Assembly: GCF_001975225.1 (NCBI RefSeq)
Contig: NZ_CP019445.1
Coordinates: 1,860,001-1,924,000 of the forward strand
DNA length: 64,000 nucleotides
Source of the DNA: Kosakonia cowanii JCM 10956 = DSM 18146
GTDB taxonomy: Bacteria > Pseudomonadota > Gammaproteobacteria > Enterobacterales > Enterobacteriaceae
Reading direction: 5' to 3'
A program made the position numbers and the translations under genes. The notes under the pieces are model-generated. The model saw only the letters and a list, made by a program, of their open reading frames with translations, was not told where the DNA came from and did not search any database. Positions 34,560-44,114 of this stretch are shown one piece after another (position 1 is the first letter of the stretch; the number at the start of each line of letters is the position of its first letter).

Positions 34560-35462
34560 ATGTCACAAGTTACTGAAAATAAAGTTGTCTCTGCACCGGT
34601 GCCAATGACGCCGCTGCAGGAGTTCTGGCACTACTTCAAACGCAACAAAGGCGCGGTAGTCGGCCTGGCCTACGTGGTGGTGATGTTGATTATCGCCATC
34701 TTCGCCAACTTCATCGCGCCGCATAACCCGGCGGATCAGTTCCGCGATGCGCTGCTGGCACCGCCGGTCTGGCAGGATGGCGGCACCTGGACGCATATCC
34801 TCGGCACCGACGATGTGGGTCGCGACACGCTGTCGCGCCTGATGTTCGGCGCGCGCCTCTCGCTGCTGGTTGGCTGCCTCGTGGTGGCACTGTCGCTGGT
34901 CGCCGGGATTATCCTCGGCCTGGTGGCGGGCTACTTTGGCGGGCTTATCGACAACATCATCATGCGCGTCGTCGATATCATGCTGGCACTGCCGAGCCTG
35001 CTGCTGGCGCTGGTACTGGTGGCGATCTTCGGCCCGTCGATAGTTAACGCCTCGCTGGCATTAACCTTTGTCGCCCTGCCGCACTATGTGCGTCTGACGC
35101 GCGCCGCCGTGCTGGTGGAGGTGAACCGCGATTATGTGACTGCTTCCCGCGTGGCGGGTGCAGGCGCGATGCGCCAAATGTTCGTCAATATTTTCCCGAA
35201 CTGCCTTGCGCCGCTGATTGTTCAGGCGTCGCTCGGCTTCTCCAACGCCATTCTCGATATGGCCGCCCTTGGCTTCCTCGGCATGGGTGCGCAGCCGCCA
35301 ACACCGGAGTGGGGCACCATGCTCTCCGACGTGTTGCAGTTCGCACAGAGTGCCTGGTGGGTCGTGACCTTCCCGGGTCTGGCGATCCTGCTGACGGTGC
35401 TGGCATTTAACCTGATGGGTGACGGACTGCGTGATGCGCTCGACCCCAAACTGAAGCAGTAA
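34560..35462 (+). CDS. dppC: Dipeptide ABC transporter permease
   Basis: Second channel subunit, 300 residues as in E. coli. It has the N-terminal OppC-type segment [18 protein letters not shown], the conserved [20 protein letters not shown] near residues 80-99 and the EAA loop [18 protein letters not shown] near residue 190. It starts nine bases after dppB with a GGGG-type ribosome site. Confidence 0.96.
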   Translation: MSQVTENKVVSAPVPMTPLQEFWHYFKRNKGAVVGLAYVVVMLIIAIFANFIAPHNPADQFRDALLAPPVWQDGGTWTHILGTDDVGRDTLSRLMFGARLSLLVGCLVVALSLVAGIILGLVAGYFGGLIDNIIMRVVDIMLALPSLLLALVLVAIFGPSIVNASLALTFVALPHYVRLTRAAVLVEVNRDYVTASRVAGAGAMRQMFVNIFPNCLAPLIVQASLGFSNAILDMAALGFLGMGAQPPTPEWGTMLSDVLQFAQSAWWVVTFPGLAILLTVLAFNLMGDGLRDALDPKLKQ

Positions 35463-35472
35463 GAGGTTCGAG

Positions 35473-36465
35473 ATGGCGTTATTAAATGTAGATAAATTAT
35501 CGGTGCACTTCGGCGACGTTGGTGCCGAGTTCCGCGCCGTAGACCGCATTAGCTACAGCGTAAATCAGGGCGAAGTGATCGGCATCGTCGGCGAGTCCGG
35601 CTCCGGTAAATCGGTCAGCTCGCTGGCGATCATGGGGCTGATTGATTTCCCCGGCCGCGTCATGGCAGAGAAGCTGGAGTTTAACGGTCAGGATTTAAAA
35701 CGGATTTCGGAAAAAGAGCGCCGCAGCCTGGTCGGCTCGGAAGTGGCGATGATTTTCCAGGATCCGATGACCAGCCTTAACCCCTGCTACACCGTCGGTT
35801 TCCAGATTATGGAAGCGATCAAAGTGCATCAGGGCGGCAATAAGAAAACCCGCCGCCAGCGGGCGATCGACCTGCTCAACCAGGTCGGTATTCCCGACCC
35901 GGCTTCGCGGCTGGACGTTTACCCGCACCAGCTTTCGGGCGGTATGAGCCAGCGCGTGATGATCGCGATGGCGATTGCCTGCCAGCCGAAGCTGCTGATT
36001 GCCGATGAACCGACCACTGCGTTGGACGTTACCATTCAGGCGCAGATCATCGAACTGCTGCTGGAGTTGCAGCAGCAAAAGAACATGGCGCTGATCCTGA
36101 TTACGCACGATCTGGCGCTGGTGGCGGAAGCGGCGCACAAAATCATCGTCATGTATGCAGGCCAGGTGGTGGAAGCGGGCGAATCGCGGGATATCTTCCG
36201 CGCGCCGCGTCACCCGTACACCCAGGCGCTGCTGCGCGCGCTGCCGGAGTTTGCCCAGGACAAAGCGCGTCTGGCGTCGCTGCCGGGCGTAGTACCGGGG
36301 AAATATGACCGCCCGAGCGGCTGTCTGCTCAACCCGCGCTGCCCCTATGCGACGGACAAATGCCGCGTCGATGAGCCGGATCTGAACACCGTCGACGGCG
36401 GCCGCCAGTCCAAATGTCACTACCCACTCGATGATGCCGGGAGGCCGAATTATGAGTACGCATGA
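35473..36465 (+). CDS. dppD: Dipeptide ABC transporter ATPase
   Basis: One of the two energising ATPases of the importer, 330 residues. Walker A is GESGSGKSV near residues 38-46, the signature is LSGGMSQRV near 153, and Walker B is [12 protein letters not shown] near 173. The C-terminal oligopeptide-transporter motif with four cysteines ([14 protein letters not shown]) can bind an iron-sulfur cluster in relatives. It is slightly longer than E. coli DppD at its C-terminus and overlaps dppF by 14 bases. Confidence 0.96.
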   Translation: MALLNVDKLSVHFGDVGAEFRAVDRISYSVNQGEVIGIVGESGSGKSVSSLAIMGLIDFPGRVMAEKLEFNGQDLKRISEKERRSLVGSEVAMIFQDPMTSLNPCYTVGFQIMEAIKVHQGGNKKTRRQRAIDLLNQVGIPDPASRLDVYPHQLSGGMSQRVMIAMAIACQPKLLIADEPTTALDVTIQAQIIELLLELQQQKNMALILITHDLALVAEAAHKIIVMYAGQVVEAGESRDIFRAPRHPYTQALLRALPEFAQDKARLASLPGVVPGKYDRPSGCLLNPRCPYATDKCRVDEPDLNTVDGGRQSKCHYPLDDAGRPNYEYA

Positions 36466-37465
36466 GGCCACTTCGCAGCAGCCGCTGTTGCAGGCGATCG
36501 ACCTGAAAAAACACTACCCGGTGAAGAAGGGCTTTTTCGCCCCGGAGCGCCTGGTTAAAGCGCTGGACGGCGTCTCGTTTTCGCTGGAGCGCGGTAAAAC
36601 TCTGGCGGTGGTCGGCGAGTCCGGCTGCGGTAAATCAACGCTTGGCCGCCTGCTGACGATGATTGAAACACCGACCGGCGGCGAGCTGTACTACCAGGGC
36701 CAGGATCTGCTCAAGCACGATCCGCAGGCGCAGAAGCTGCGTCGGCAGAAAATCCAGATCGTCTTTCAGAACCCCTATGGCTCGCTGAACCCGCGTAAAA
36801 AAGTGGGGCAGATCCTCGAAGAGCCGCTGTTGATTAACAGCTCCCTCAGCAGAGAGGCGCGCCGCGAGAAAGCGCTGGCGATGATGGCGAAAGTGGGGCT
36901 GAAAACCGAGCACTACGACCGCTACCCGCATATGTTCTCCGGCGGTCAGCGTCAGCGTATTGCTATCGCCCGTGGCCTCATGCTCGACCCGGACGTGGTG
37001 ATTGCCGATGAACCGGTCTCCGCGCTCGACGTCTCCGTGCGTGCGCAGGTGCTGAACCTGATGATGGATCTGCAGCAGGATTTAGGGCTCTCCTACGTCT
37101 TTATTTCGCACGACCTGTCGGTGGTGGAGCACATTGCCGATGAAGTCATGGTGATGTATCTCGGCCGCTGCGTGGAGAAGGGCAGCAAAGAGCAGATCTT
37201 TGCCAACCCGCGCCACCCTTACACCCAGGCGCTGCTCTCCGCGACGCCGCGGCTTAACCCGGACGATCGCCGCGAGCGCATTAAGCTCACCGGCGAGCTG
37301 CCGAGCCCGCTCAACCCGCCGCCGGGCTGTGCCTTTAATGCCCGTTGTAGCCGGCGCTTCGGCCCCTGCACGCAGTTGCAGCCGCAGTTGAAGGATTACA
37401 ATGGTCAGCTGGTGGCCTGTTTTGCGGTGGATAAGGATGAGAATCGCGAGATTCCACAGGTGTAG
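36452..37465 (+). CDS. dppF: Dipeptide ABC transporter ATPase
   Basis: Partner ATPase of DppD, 337 residues. Walker A is GESGCGKST near residues 55-63, the signature is FSGGQRQRI near 161, and Walker B is [12 protein letters not shown] near 181. The C-terminal motif [17 protein letters not shown] is kept. GGAGG before ATG 36452 sets the start; the ATG at 36431 lies upstream of homology. It is the last gene of dppABCDF; a REP unit follows directly. Confidence 0.96.
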   Translation: MSTHEATSQQPLLQAIDLKKHYPVKKGFFAPERLVKALDGVSFSLERGKTLAVVGESGCGKSTLGRLLTMIETPTGGELYYQGQDLLKHDPQAQKLRRQKIQIVFQNPYGSLNPRKKVGQILEEPLLINSSLSREARREKALAMMAKVGLKTEHYDRYPHMFSGGQRQRIAIARGLMLDPDVVIADEPVSALDVSVRAQVLNLMMDLQQDLGLSYVFISHDLSVVEHIADEVMVMYLGRCVEKGSKEQIFANPRHPYTQALLSATPRLNPDDRRERIKLTGELPSPLNPPPGCAFNARCSRRFGPCTQLQPQLKDYNGQLVACFAVDKDENREIPQV

Positions 37466-37474
37466 GTTGATTTG

Positions 37475-37588
37475 TAGGCCGGATAAGGCGAAGCCGCCAT
37501 CCGGCAATGGGGCTTGCATGGGGCATTGGTGGAAGGGTTCCGTTCCATAGGCCGGATAAGCGTTTTACGCGCCATTCGGCAATGAGAT
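37475..37588. repeat. Two REP elements after dppF
   Basis: GTAGGCCGGATAAGGCG...GCCGCCATCCGGC at 37475-37505 and TAGGCCGGATAAGCG...GCGCCATTCGGC at 37549-37581, in the same orientation. Confidence 0.85.
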
Positions 37589-37599
37589 TACCTCAGTGG

Positions 37600-37900
37600 A
37601 ATGGTTCCGTTCACCAGGCGCTGGGGAGTTTCATTAACCATTTATGCGGTGAACGGGACAAGGGGAGCGGCCGCGCTCCCCTTGTCAATCCCCGCGGCCC
37701 CGCAAGGAAATCGGTGCTGCGCACTGCGCTCACCTCCCGCGCGCCTGACTGCGGCCGGCTCGACTCGACTTACTCGCCCCTACGGGACTCGTCCATGTCT
37801 CGGTTCGCCTCTGTCCGCCATCCATGGCGTCCAGACCTTGTCATTCCCGCTCCGGTTCGCCGATTTCAGCGGGGACACAACCCCTCGCTGTCATATTGCA
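37600..37900. other. GC-rich palindromic intergenic element of unknown nature
   Basis: No convincing gene. An 11-pair perfect inverted repeat (ACAAGGGGAGC at 37658-37668, GCTCCCCTTGT at 37675-37685) encloses GGCCGC. The next 200 bases are GC-rich with short internal repeats (CTCGACTCGACTTACTCG). A plus-strand frame (37507-37905) spans it but is rich in Arg/Ser/Pro and starts inside a REP. A minus-strand mini-ORF of 31 codons (37730-37825, starting MDGGQRRTETWTSPVG) is the other possibility. I cannot identify it. Confidence 0.4.
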
Positions 37901-37938
37901 GATAAAAACAAAGTCAGTGTCGCTGTAGGCTCGTTTTT

Positions 37939-38130
37939 GTAGGCCGGATAAGGCGCAGCCGCCATCCGGCAATCGGTGCCGCGGCGATAATGCCGGATGG
38001 CGCTAACGCTTATCCGGCCTACACGGTTTCAGTAGCTCGGATTACGTAGGCCGGATAAGGCGCAGCCGCCATCCGGCAATGGTGCGGCGGAGAAAATGCC
38101 TGATGGCGCTTCGCTTATCAGGCCTACGCG
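37939..38130. repeat. Cluster of four alternating REP elements
   Basis: REP units in alternating orientation begin near 37939, 37992, 38046 and 38097, made of GTAGGCCGGATAAGGCGC and GCCGGATGGCGCTAACGC-type arms. This is a classic BIME between the dpp and bcs operons. Confidence 0.9.
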
Positions 38131-38519
38131 GTTTCAGAAGCTCTTCGTGCTGCATTATTCTGTTTATGCTCTTTTCTCGCGCCTAACCGCTGTTTAAATA
38201 ATCTGATTTGCCTTTGGTGTTCGTATAAATATCGCACGTCTATTTATTGGCAGCGATTAACGCTGTAACCCCTCTTCGCGCTTAAAAAAAAAGATGCAAA
38301 CAGCAGCATTGTTTATATATTTAGTGCCAGTTAAAGCGCGAATTAGCACCACTAAAATTAATAGCGCAACCGCAGGCCGCAGGTCATCGCCGTTTCATTC
38401 ACCTGTACCCTCATAAACAGTACCGCCAATAAAAACACATTCATCACCCTACGCGTGGCAGAAGAGCCTCTCCTGCTGGTGGGGAGTATTCGTTTATTGC
38501 GTAAATCACGGATTTAACC
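38131..38519 (+). other. AT-rich upstream region of the first cellulose operon
   Basis: About 390 bases, markedly AT-rich against the surrounding coding DNA, with runs such as TATAAATA, a run of nine A residues and TTTATATATTTAG. It must hold the bcsO promoter, but I cannot single out one. Such tracts are typical H-NS and bending targets. There is no good ribosome binding site before bcsO. Confidence 0.5.
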
Positions 38520-38948
38520 ATGAAGCATTATGATGATTTGCAGAGATTCAGGGAGAAGAGCGGCAAACAGCATCACGCCTTCAAAGACCTCTCTACCCAA
38601 TCCCTTGCCGCCGACCAGGGTAACTGGGCGATCCTCAACCAGCTCGCGCCCGCCGATGAAAATGCCGGGCTGGCGCTGGGCGGGCATGTGGCCTCTTCTG
38701 TTCCACAACCTGTTGATATCGAGCGCTTCGCTTCAGAAGCACAAATGATGCCCCCGCCAATCCGCGACACCGCGATCGCCAGCCAACCCGAAAGCGCGCC
38801 AGCACAGCGCCCGGCCGCACCGCCGCAGCGTGACGTCAGCATTCATTATGAGCAGCTGTTTGCCGCGAAACCCGCGCAAACTAAACCGCGCAGCCAGAAA
38901 AACCAGCCTCTACAACCGTTGCTAGAAAGGATTGCCGCATGCCGCTGA
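38520..38948 (+). CDS. bcsO: Cellulose biosynthesis protein BcsO
   Basis: A 142-residue soluble protein. It has a charged N-terminus (MKHYDDLQRFREKSGKQHH), a middle with WAILNQLAPADENAGLALGG, and a disordered Pro/Ala/Gln-rich part (residues about 75-130). It ends in LQPLLERIA. This composition and its place at the head of a bcsQABCDZ operon fit BcsO, an accessory protein of operons that carry bcsD. Its exact role is unclear; scaffolding with BcsD is a plausible idea. It overlaps bcsQ by 10 bases. Confidence 0.8.
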   Translation: MKHYDDLQRFREKSGKQHHAFKDLSTQSLAADQGNWAILNQLAPADENAGLALGGHVASSVPQPVDIERFASEAQMMPPPIRDTAIASQPESAPAQRPAAPPQRDVSIHYEQLFAAKPAQTKPRSQKNQPLQPLLERIAACR

Positions 38949-39742
38949 TTTGTGTCTGCTCGCCGAAAGGTGGGACAGGGAAAACGACCCTCGCGGCGAA
39001 CCTCGCCTATGCGCTGGCCCGCAACGGCAGCAAAGTGCTGGCGCTCGATTTCGACGTGCAAAACAGCCTGCGCCTGCACTTCGGCGTGCCGCTCTCCGAC
39101 ACACGCGGCTATGTCGCCCGCGCTGCGGATGCCTCCGACTGGAGCCAGTTTGTCCTCACCGCCGGCGGCAATATTTTTGTCCTGCCCTATGGCGATGCCA
39201 CCGACGCGCAGCGCTGCGACTTTGAAGAGCGCCTCACCCATGATGAGCACTTCCTCACCCGTGGGCTGAACACGCTGCTTAACTACCCGGGGCTGATTAT
39301 TGTCGCCGACTTCCCGACAGGCCCCTCAGCGGCGTTAACCGCCCTGTCGCGCCAGGCCGATCTGCACCTGATTCCGTTGCTGGCAGATAGCGCCTCGCTC
39401 TCACTGCTGCCGCAGATTGAAAACCACCGCCTCACCGGAGATGTGCTGAACCAGAAAGCGGGCCACTTTGTGGTGCTCAACCAGAGCGATAATCGCCGCC
39501 AAATCAGCCGTGATGTCACCGCATTTATGGAGCAGCGCCTCGGCAACCAGTTGCTCGGCGTGCTGCACCGCGACGAAAGCGTGGTGGAAGCCAACGCTTC
39601 ACAGCAGTCGGTGTTCGACTTCAGCCCGGCTTCGGCTGCGGCATTTGATATTGAGCTTATCGCCAAACGCGCCGCTGGCATGCTGGGCGTCAACATTGGC
39701 GACGGCACGCTGCACAGCTCGCCGCGCATGTCGGGGCTTTAA
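38939..39742 (+). CDS. bcsQ: BcsQ, ParA/MinD-like ATPase (first operon)
   Basis: A 267-residue ATPase of the ParA/MinD family that places or assembles the cellulose machine. The deviant Walker A is complete as PKGGTGKTTLAAN at residues 9-21, and VLALDFDVQNSLRLHF follows. This contrasts with the second BcsQ in the window, whose loop lacks both lysines. It overlaps bcsO and is followed 14 bases later by bcsA. Confidence 0.9.
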   Translation: MPLICVCSPKGGTGKTTLAANLAYALARNGSKVLALDFDVQNSLRLHFGVPLSDTRGYVARAADASDWSQFVLTAGGNIFVLPYGDATDAQRCDFEERLTHDEHFLTRGLNTLLNYPGLIIVADFPTGPSAALTALSRQADLHLIPLLADSASLSLLPQIENHRLTGDVLNQKAGHFVVLNQSDNRRQISRDVTAFMEQRLGNQLLGVLHRDESVVEANASQQSVFDFSPASAAAFDIELIAKRAAGMLGVNIGDGTLHSSPRMSGL

Positions 39743-39756
39743 GCGTCAGGACAACT

Positions 39757-41862
39757 ATGAAAAAAATCCTCTCTCTCCTGCTGGCGCTGGTTATGCTGCC
39801 GCTCGCCCTGTTGGTGATCATCACGCCGATGGACAGCCAGAAGCAGTATATTTTTGGTCTCATCAGCATCGGCGCGCTGTTTATTGCGGGCACTATCAGT
39901 AAAAAGCGCAGCGTCTCGCTGGTGATGGTGGCGATGTCGGTGCTGCTCTCCACCCGCTACATGTACTTTCGCCTGACCCAGACGCTGCACTTCAACTCGG
40001 AAATTGAAACGCTGCTCGGCATGGGGCTGTTTCTGGCCGAAGTCTATGTCTGGGTGATGCTGCTGCTCAGCTACCTGCAAACCGCCTGGCCGCTGAAGCG
40101 CGACATTGTGCCGCTGCCGGATGACACCAGCCTGTGGCCAACGGTCGATGTCTATATCCCCTCCTATAACGAGCCGCTGGAGGTGGTGCGCGACACGGTG
40201 CTGGCGGCGCAGTGCCTCGACTACCCGCGTGACAAACTGAAGATCTACCTACTCGACGATGGTAAACGCAGCGAGTTCGCGGTGTTTGCCGCCGATGTCG
40301 GCGTCGGCTACATCACGCGCAATGACAATGCCCATGCGAAGGCGGGCAACCTCAACCATGCGATGAAGCTGACCCACGGCGAGTTAATTTGTGTTTTTGA
40401 CTGCGACCACGTGGCGACGCGCATCTTTTTACAGGCTACCGTCGGCGGTTTCCTGCAAGATCCGAAACTGGCGCTGGTGCAGACGCCGCACTACTTCTAC
40501 TCGCCGGATCCGTTCGAGCGTAATCTCTCGGTCGGGCGCAATATTCCCAACGAAGGGGCACTCTTCTATGGCCCAATCCAGCAGGGGAATGACAACTGGA
40601 ACGCCACCTTTTTTTGCGGCTCCTGCGCCGTGATTCGCCGCAGCGCGCTCGATCAGATTGGCGGCTTTGCGGTCGAAACTGTGACCGAAGATGCCCACAC
40701 CGCGCTGAAGTTGCAGCGTCTTGGCTGGGGCTCGGCGTTTATTGATATCCCGCTGGCAGCGGGGCTGGCGACGGAGCGGCTGGTGCTGCATGTTATTCAG
40801 CGTACCCGCTGGGCGCGCGGCATGACGCAGATCTTCCGTCTCGACAACCCGCTGCTCGGGCGCGGGCTGACGCTGCAACAGCGGCTCTGCTACTTGAGCG
40901 CGATGCTCTATTACCAGTTTGCCCTGCCGCGCATCGCCTTCTTAACCGCGCCGCTGGCCTACTTGCTCTTTAACCTCAACATCATTCACTCCTCGGCGAG
41001 CCTGATTTTCGCCTACGCGCTGCCGCACCTCTTTCTCGCGGTGTATGTTAACTCGCGGCTGAATGGGCGCTTTCGCTACAGCTTCTGGGGCGAGATTTAC
41101 GACTTGGTGCTCGCCTTCCACATTGTGCTGCCGACGGCGGTCACCATGCTGTTTCCGAAACGCGGCAAATTCAACGTCACCGACAAGGGTGGCCTGCTTA
41201 ACGTCGGCTACTTCGACTTCAGCGTGGTGCGCCCGCACCTGATTATCGCCCTGCTGCTTGGCGCAGGGGTGATTGCCGGGATTGTCCGCGCTTGCGCCCA
41301 CGACTACTTCGGCGTCGATCCGCGCGTGATTGCCCTCAACGTCGGCTGGGGGTTATACAGCCTCATCTTCCTGCTGGCGGCGATTGCGGTGGCGCGCGAA
41401 ACGCGGCAAACCCGTAAAACCATCCGCATTGAGGTCGAAATCCCGGTGCTGATCCACTACGCCAGCGGCATTGTCTCCCGCAGCCAGACGGCGGATCTGT
41501 CGATGGGTGGTTGCCGCATTGTCGCGCCGGACGATCGTCACTTAAAGGATGAGATCGAGGAGATCGAACTGCTGCTGCACTCCGGGGCGATTGCCCTGCC
41601 GGTACAGACCGTCGCCAGCGATGAGAGCGCCATCCGATTGATGTTCAATGATATTCCGCTGGCGCGCCGCCGCGAACTGGTGCGCGTGGTGCTGGCGCGT
41701 GCCGATGCGTGGATCCACCCGCCGAAACCGCAGGACAACCCGTTCCGCTCGATGTTGACCATTGTGCGCTGCGTTTTTGACCTCTTCTGGCTCACCTGGC
41801 GTTCGCGACGCGAAAACCGCCGCCTGCGCGGCGAAAAAGCGCAGGAGGAGGGCCGGGTATGA
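39757..41862 (+). CDS. bcsA: Cellulose synthase catalytic subunit BcsA (first operon)
   Basis: Inner-membrane family-2 glycosyltransferase that polymerises UDP-glucose into cellulose and moves it across the membrane; 701 residues. Catalytic motifs in order: LLDDGKRSE, FDCDHVATR, FFCGSCAVI, TVTEDAHTA and QRTRWARGM. The C-terminal PilZ domain keeps RKTIR and DLSMGG, the c-di-GMP-binding signature. About eight membrane helices flank the catalytic domain. It lacks the extra 150-residue N-terminal part of the second BcsA. It overlaps bcsB by four bases (ATGA). Confidence 0.96.
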   Translation: MKKILSLLLALVMLPLALLVIITPMDSQKQYIFGLISIGALFIAGTISKKRSVSLVMVAMSVLLSTRYMYFRLTQTLHFNSEIETLLGMGLFLAEVYVWVMLLLSYLQTAWPLKRDIVPLPDDTSLWPTVDVYIPSYNEPLEVVRDTVLAAQCLDYPRDKLKIYLLDDGKRSEFAVFAADVGVGYITRNDNAHAKAGNLNHAMKLTHGELICVFDCDHVATRIFLQATVGGFLQDPKLALVQTPHYFYSPDPFERNLSVGRNIPNEGALFYGPIQQGNDNWNATFFCGSCAVIRRSALDQIGGFAVETVTEDAHTALKLQRLGWGSAFIDIPLAAGLATERLVLHVIQRTRWARGMTQIFRLDNPLLGRGLTLQQRLCYLSAMLYYQFALPRIAFLTAPLAYLLFNLNIIHSSASLIFAYALPHLFLAVYVNSRLNGRFRYSFWGEIYDLVLAFHIVLPTAVTMLFPKRGKFNVTDKGGLLNVGYFDFSVVRPHLIIALLLGAGVIAGIVRACAHDYFGVDPRVIALNVGWGLYSLIFLLAAIAVARETRQTRKTIRIEVEIPVLIHYASGIVSRSQTADLSMGGCRIVAPDDRHLKDEIEEIELLLHSGAIALPVQTVASDESAIRLMFNDIPLARRRELVRVVLARADAWIHPPKPQDNPFRSMLTIVRCVFDLFWLTWRSRRENRRLRGEKAQEEGRV

Positions 41863-44114
41863 AACGTCTCACCTTATTAACCCTGCTGGCCAGCGCGCTG
41901 GTCACCGCGCCGCTGCACAGCGAGCCGACCTCCGTTGACGCGCTGCTGCCTGCGGTCTCCGCCTTTGCCCCCTCGCGCGTCGAAAGCGTGTCGCTGGCGC
42001 AGATGGGCCAGCCGCAGGGCCTGACGCTTAGCGGCGGCCAGTTCCAGGGCGGCGTCGATTTCACCCTGCCGGTCGATCAGGTAGTCACTAACGCGCGGCT
42101 GGCGCTGAACCTGAAAATCTCCCCGGCGCTGGCGGCGGCTAACGCCACGCTGCAACTGATGCTGAACGGGCAACCGCTCGGCACCGTGCCGCTGAGCGCC
42201 GTTGAGGGCGATACCGCCCGCTACCAGCTTGATGTTCCGGCGGCGCTGATGGTCTCCAGCAATAACCTCAGCTTCAAAATCAACGGCGGTGACGCCGCGC
42301 AGTGCCAGCGCGATGCCGACACCAAAAGGTATGTGACCATTCTGCCGGACTCGCGCTTTGAGCTGGAGGGGCAGCAGCTCGATATTGGTGCCGATCTCAG
42401 CCACTTCCCGCGCCCCTTTTTCGACAGCATGCAGATGACACCTGCCGCCATCGCCATCGCTTTTTCGGCGAAACTGAGTCCTGATGCCCTTAGCGCCGGA
42501 GCGCTGATTGCCTCATGGTTAGGCATTCAGGCCGATTATCGCGGCGTCGCCTTTGCCGCTTACCACGACCGGCTGCCGGAGAAGAACGGCATTCTGATTG
42601 GTCACCCAGGCGAGCAGATCGGCGGCCTGATGCTGCCGCAGAGCCAACAGCCGCTGCTGAAGATCATCGATAACCCGGCTAACCCGGTCTATAAGCTGTT
42701 GCTGGTGGTGGGCAAAGATGATGAAGCGCTGCGGGCGGCGGCCTGGCGGCTGACGCGCGGCGAGTTCAATGCGCAAACGGCTGCCACAGAAGTCGCCGCG
42801 CAGAAGCTGCCGCTGAGCCAGCCCTATGATGCGCCGCGCTGGATCGCCACCGATCGTCCGGTGATGCTCTCAGAACTGATCCGCAAGGATCAAAACCTGA
42901 CCGCCACTGGCATCTGGCACCCGTCGTTACAGGTTGCGTTTCGCGCCGCGCCGGATCTCTTTTTGTGGGATGGCGAGACCATTCCGCTGCATATCGGTTA
43001 CCGCTTCCCGACCGAGAACTGGATCGATGAAGAGCGCTCGTGGCTGAGCATGACGCTCAACAACACCTTCCTGCACAACCTGCCGGTGAACAAGCAGGGC
43101 GCGCTGGAGAAGCTGTGGCACAAGCTCGGTGGCGATGCCCGCCAGGAGCAGTTTGATATGCCACTTGAGCCTTACATGATCTATGGCGACAACCAGCTCT
43201 CCCTCTACTTCAATATCGTGCCGAAGACGGATGCGCCGTGCAGCACCTTGCTGAACAACAACATCAAGAGCCGCATTGACGAGCATTCGTGGATCGATCT
43301 CAGCCATACGCGCCACTTCGCGCTGCTGCCCAATCTCTCCTACTTCGTCGGCGCCTCATTCCCCTTCACCCGGCTGGCGGATTACGCCGAAACGGTGCTG
43401 ATGCTGCCGTCCGCGCCGAGCGAAACGCAACTCGCAACGCTGCTGGATATGGCGGCGCGCGCCGGTAACGCCACCGGCACGGCATTAACCCATAACCGCG
43501 TGCTGCTTGGCATGCCGTCCGGCGGCGAGGCACGTGAGCTGCTGGAGAAGCGCGATGTGCTGGCGATCAGCGGCATGGATCAGCATGAGTTTAACCGTGC
43601 GCTGCTCGCTGACTCACCTTTCACCGCCCATGACAGCACGCTCGGCGTACGTAAACCCAGCGCATGGCAGAAGGCGCAGCGCTGGATGACCGGCGACTGG
43701 GCCGCCGACGGGCTGGAGGCGGATCGCTACTTCTCCTCCAACGAAGCGTGGCGCGGTTTTGTCAGCTTCCGTTCGCCGTGGAGCAGCAAACGGCTGGTGG
43801 TGCTGGCGCTCGGCAGCAGTGACGCCCAGCTGGCGCAACTGCATGACGATCTCTCCTCGGCGACCATCAACGCCGGGATTCGCGGCGATGCGGCGATCAT
43901 CACCGATGAGAACGGCGTGCGCAGTTTCCGCGTCGGCGAGCAGTTCCCGAGCGGCGAGATGCCGCCGCAGATGATGATTATCTGGTATGCCAACCAGCAC
44001 TCGGCGCTGCTGGCGCTGCTCGGCCTGCTGCTGGGCGCGCTGGTGGGCGGGCTGCTCTACCGCACCCTGAAACAGCGCGAGCGTAAACGACTCAACCCGG
44101 AGAAGCAGAAATGA
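41859..44114 (+). CDS. bcsB: Cellulose synthase subunit BcsB (first operon)
   Basis: Periplasmic partner of BcsA that guides the growing glucan; 751 residues. A signal peptide (residues 1-22) is followed by beta-rich carbohydrate-binding and flavodoxin-like domains typical of BcsB (LSHFPRPFFDSMQMTPAAI, DAPRWIATDRPVMLSEL, SFPFTRLADYAETVLMLP). A C-terminal membrane anchor (ALLALLGLLLGALVGGLLY) and basic tail follow. Both ends overlap neighbours by four bases. Confidence 0.95.
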   Translation: MKRLTLLTLLASALVTAPLHSEPTSVDALLPAVSAFAPSRVESVSLAQMGQPQGLTLSGGQFQGGVDFTLPVDQVVTNARLALNLKISPALAAANATLQLMLNGQPLGTVPLSAVEGDTARYQLDVPAALMVSSNNLSFKINGGDAAQCQRDADTKRYVTILPDSRFELEGQQLDIGADLSHFPRPFFDSMQMTPAAIAIAFSAKLSPDALSAGALIASWLGIQADYRGVAFAAYHDRLPEKNGILIGHPGEQIGGLMLPQSQQPLLKIIDNPANPVYKLLLVVGKDDEALRAAAWRLTRGEFNAQTAATEVAAQKLPLSQPYDAPRWIATDRPVMLSELIRKDQNLTATGIWHPSLQVAFRAAPDLFLWDGETIPLHIGYRFPTENWIDEERSWLSMTLNNTFLHNLPVNKQGALEKLWHKLGGDARQEQFDMPLEPYMIYGDNQLSLYFNIVPKTDAPCSTLLNNNIKSRIDEHSWIDLSHTRHFALLPNLSYFVGASFPFTRLADYAETVLMLPSAPSETQLATLLDMAARAGNATGTALTHNRVLLGMPSGGEARELLEKRDVLAISGMDQHEFNRALLADSPFTAHDSTLGVRKPSAWQKAQRWMTGDWAADGLEADRYFSSNEAWRGFVSFRSPWSSKRLVVLALGSSDAQLAQLHDDLSSATINAGIRGDAAIITDENGVRSFRVGEQFPSGEMPPQMMIIWYANQHSALLALLGLLLGALVGGLLYRTLKQRERKRLNPEKQK

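Noticed and set aside
37507..37905. 132-codon plus-strand frame between dppF and bcsO
   Set aside because: Begins within REP sequence, rich in Arg/Ser/Pro, no ribosome site; treated as non-coding structured DNA.
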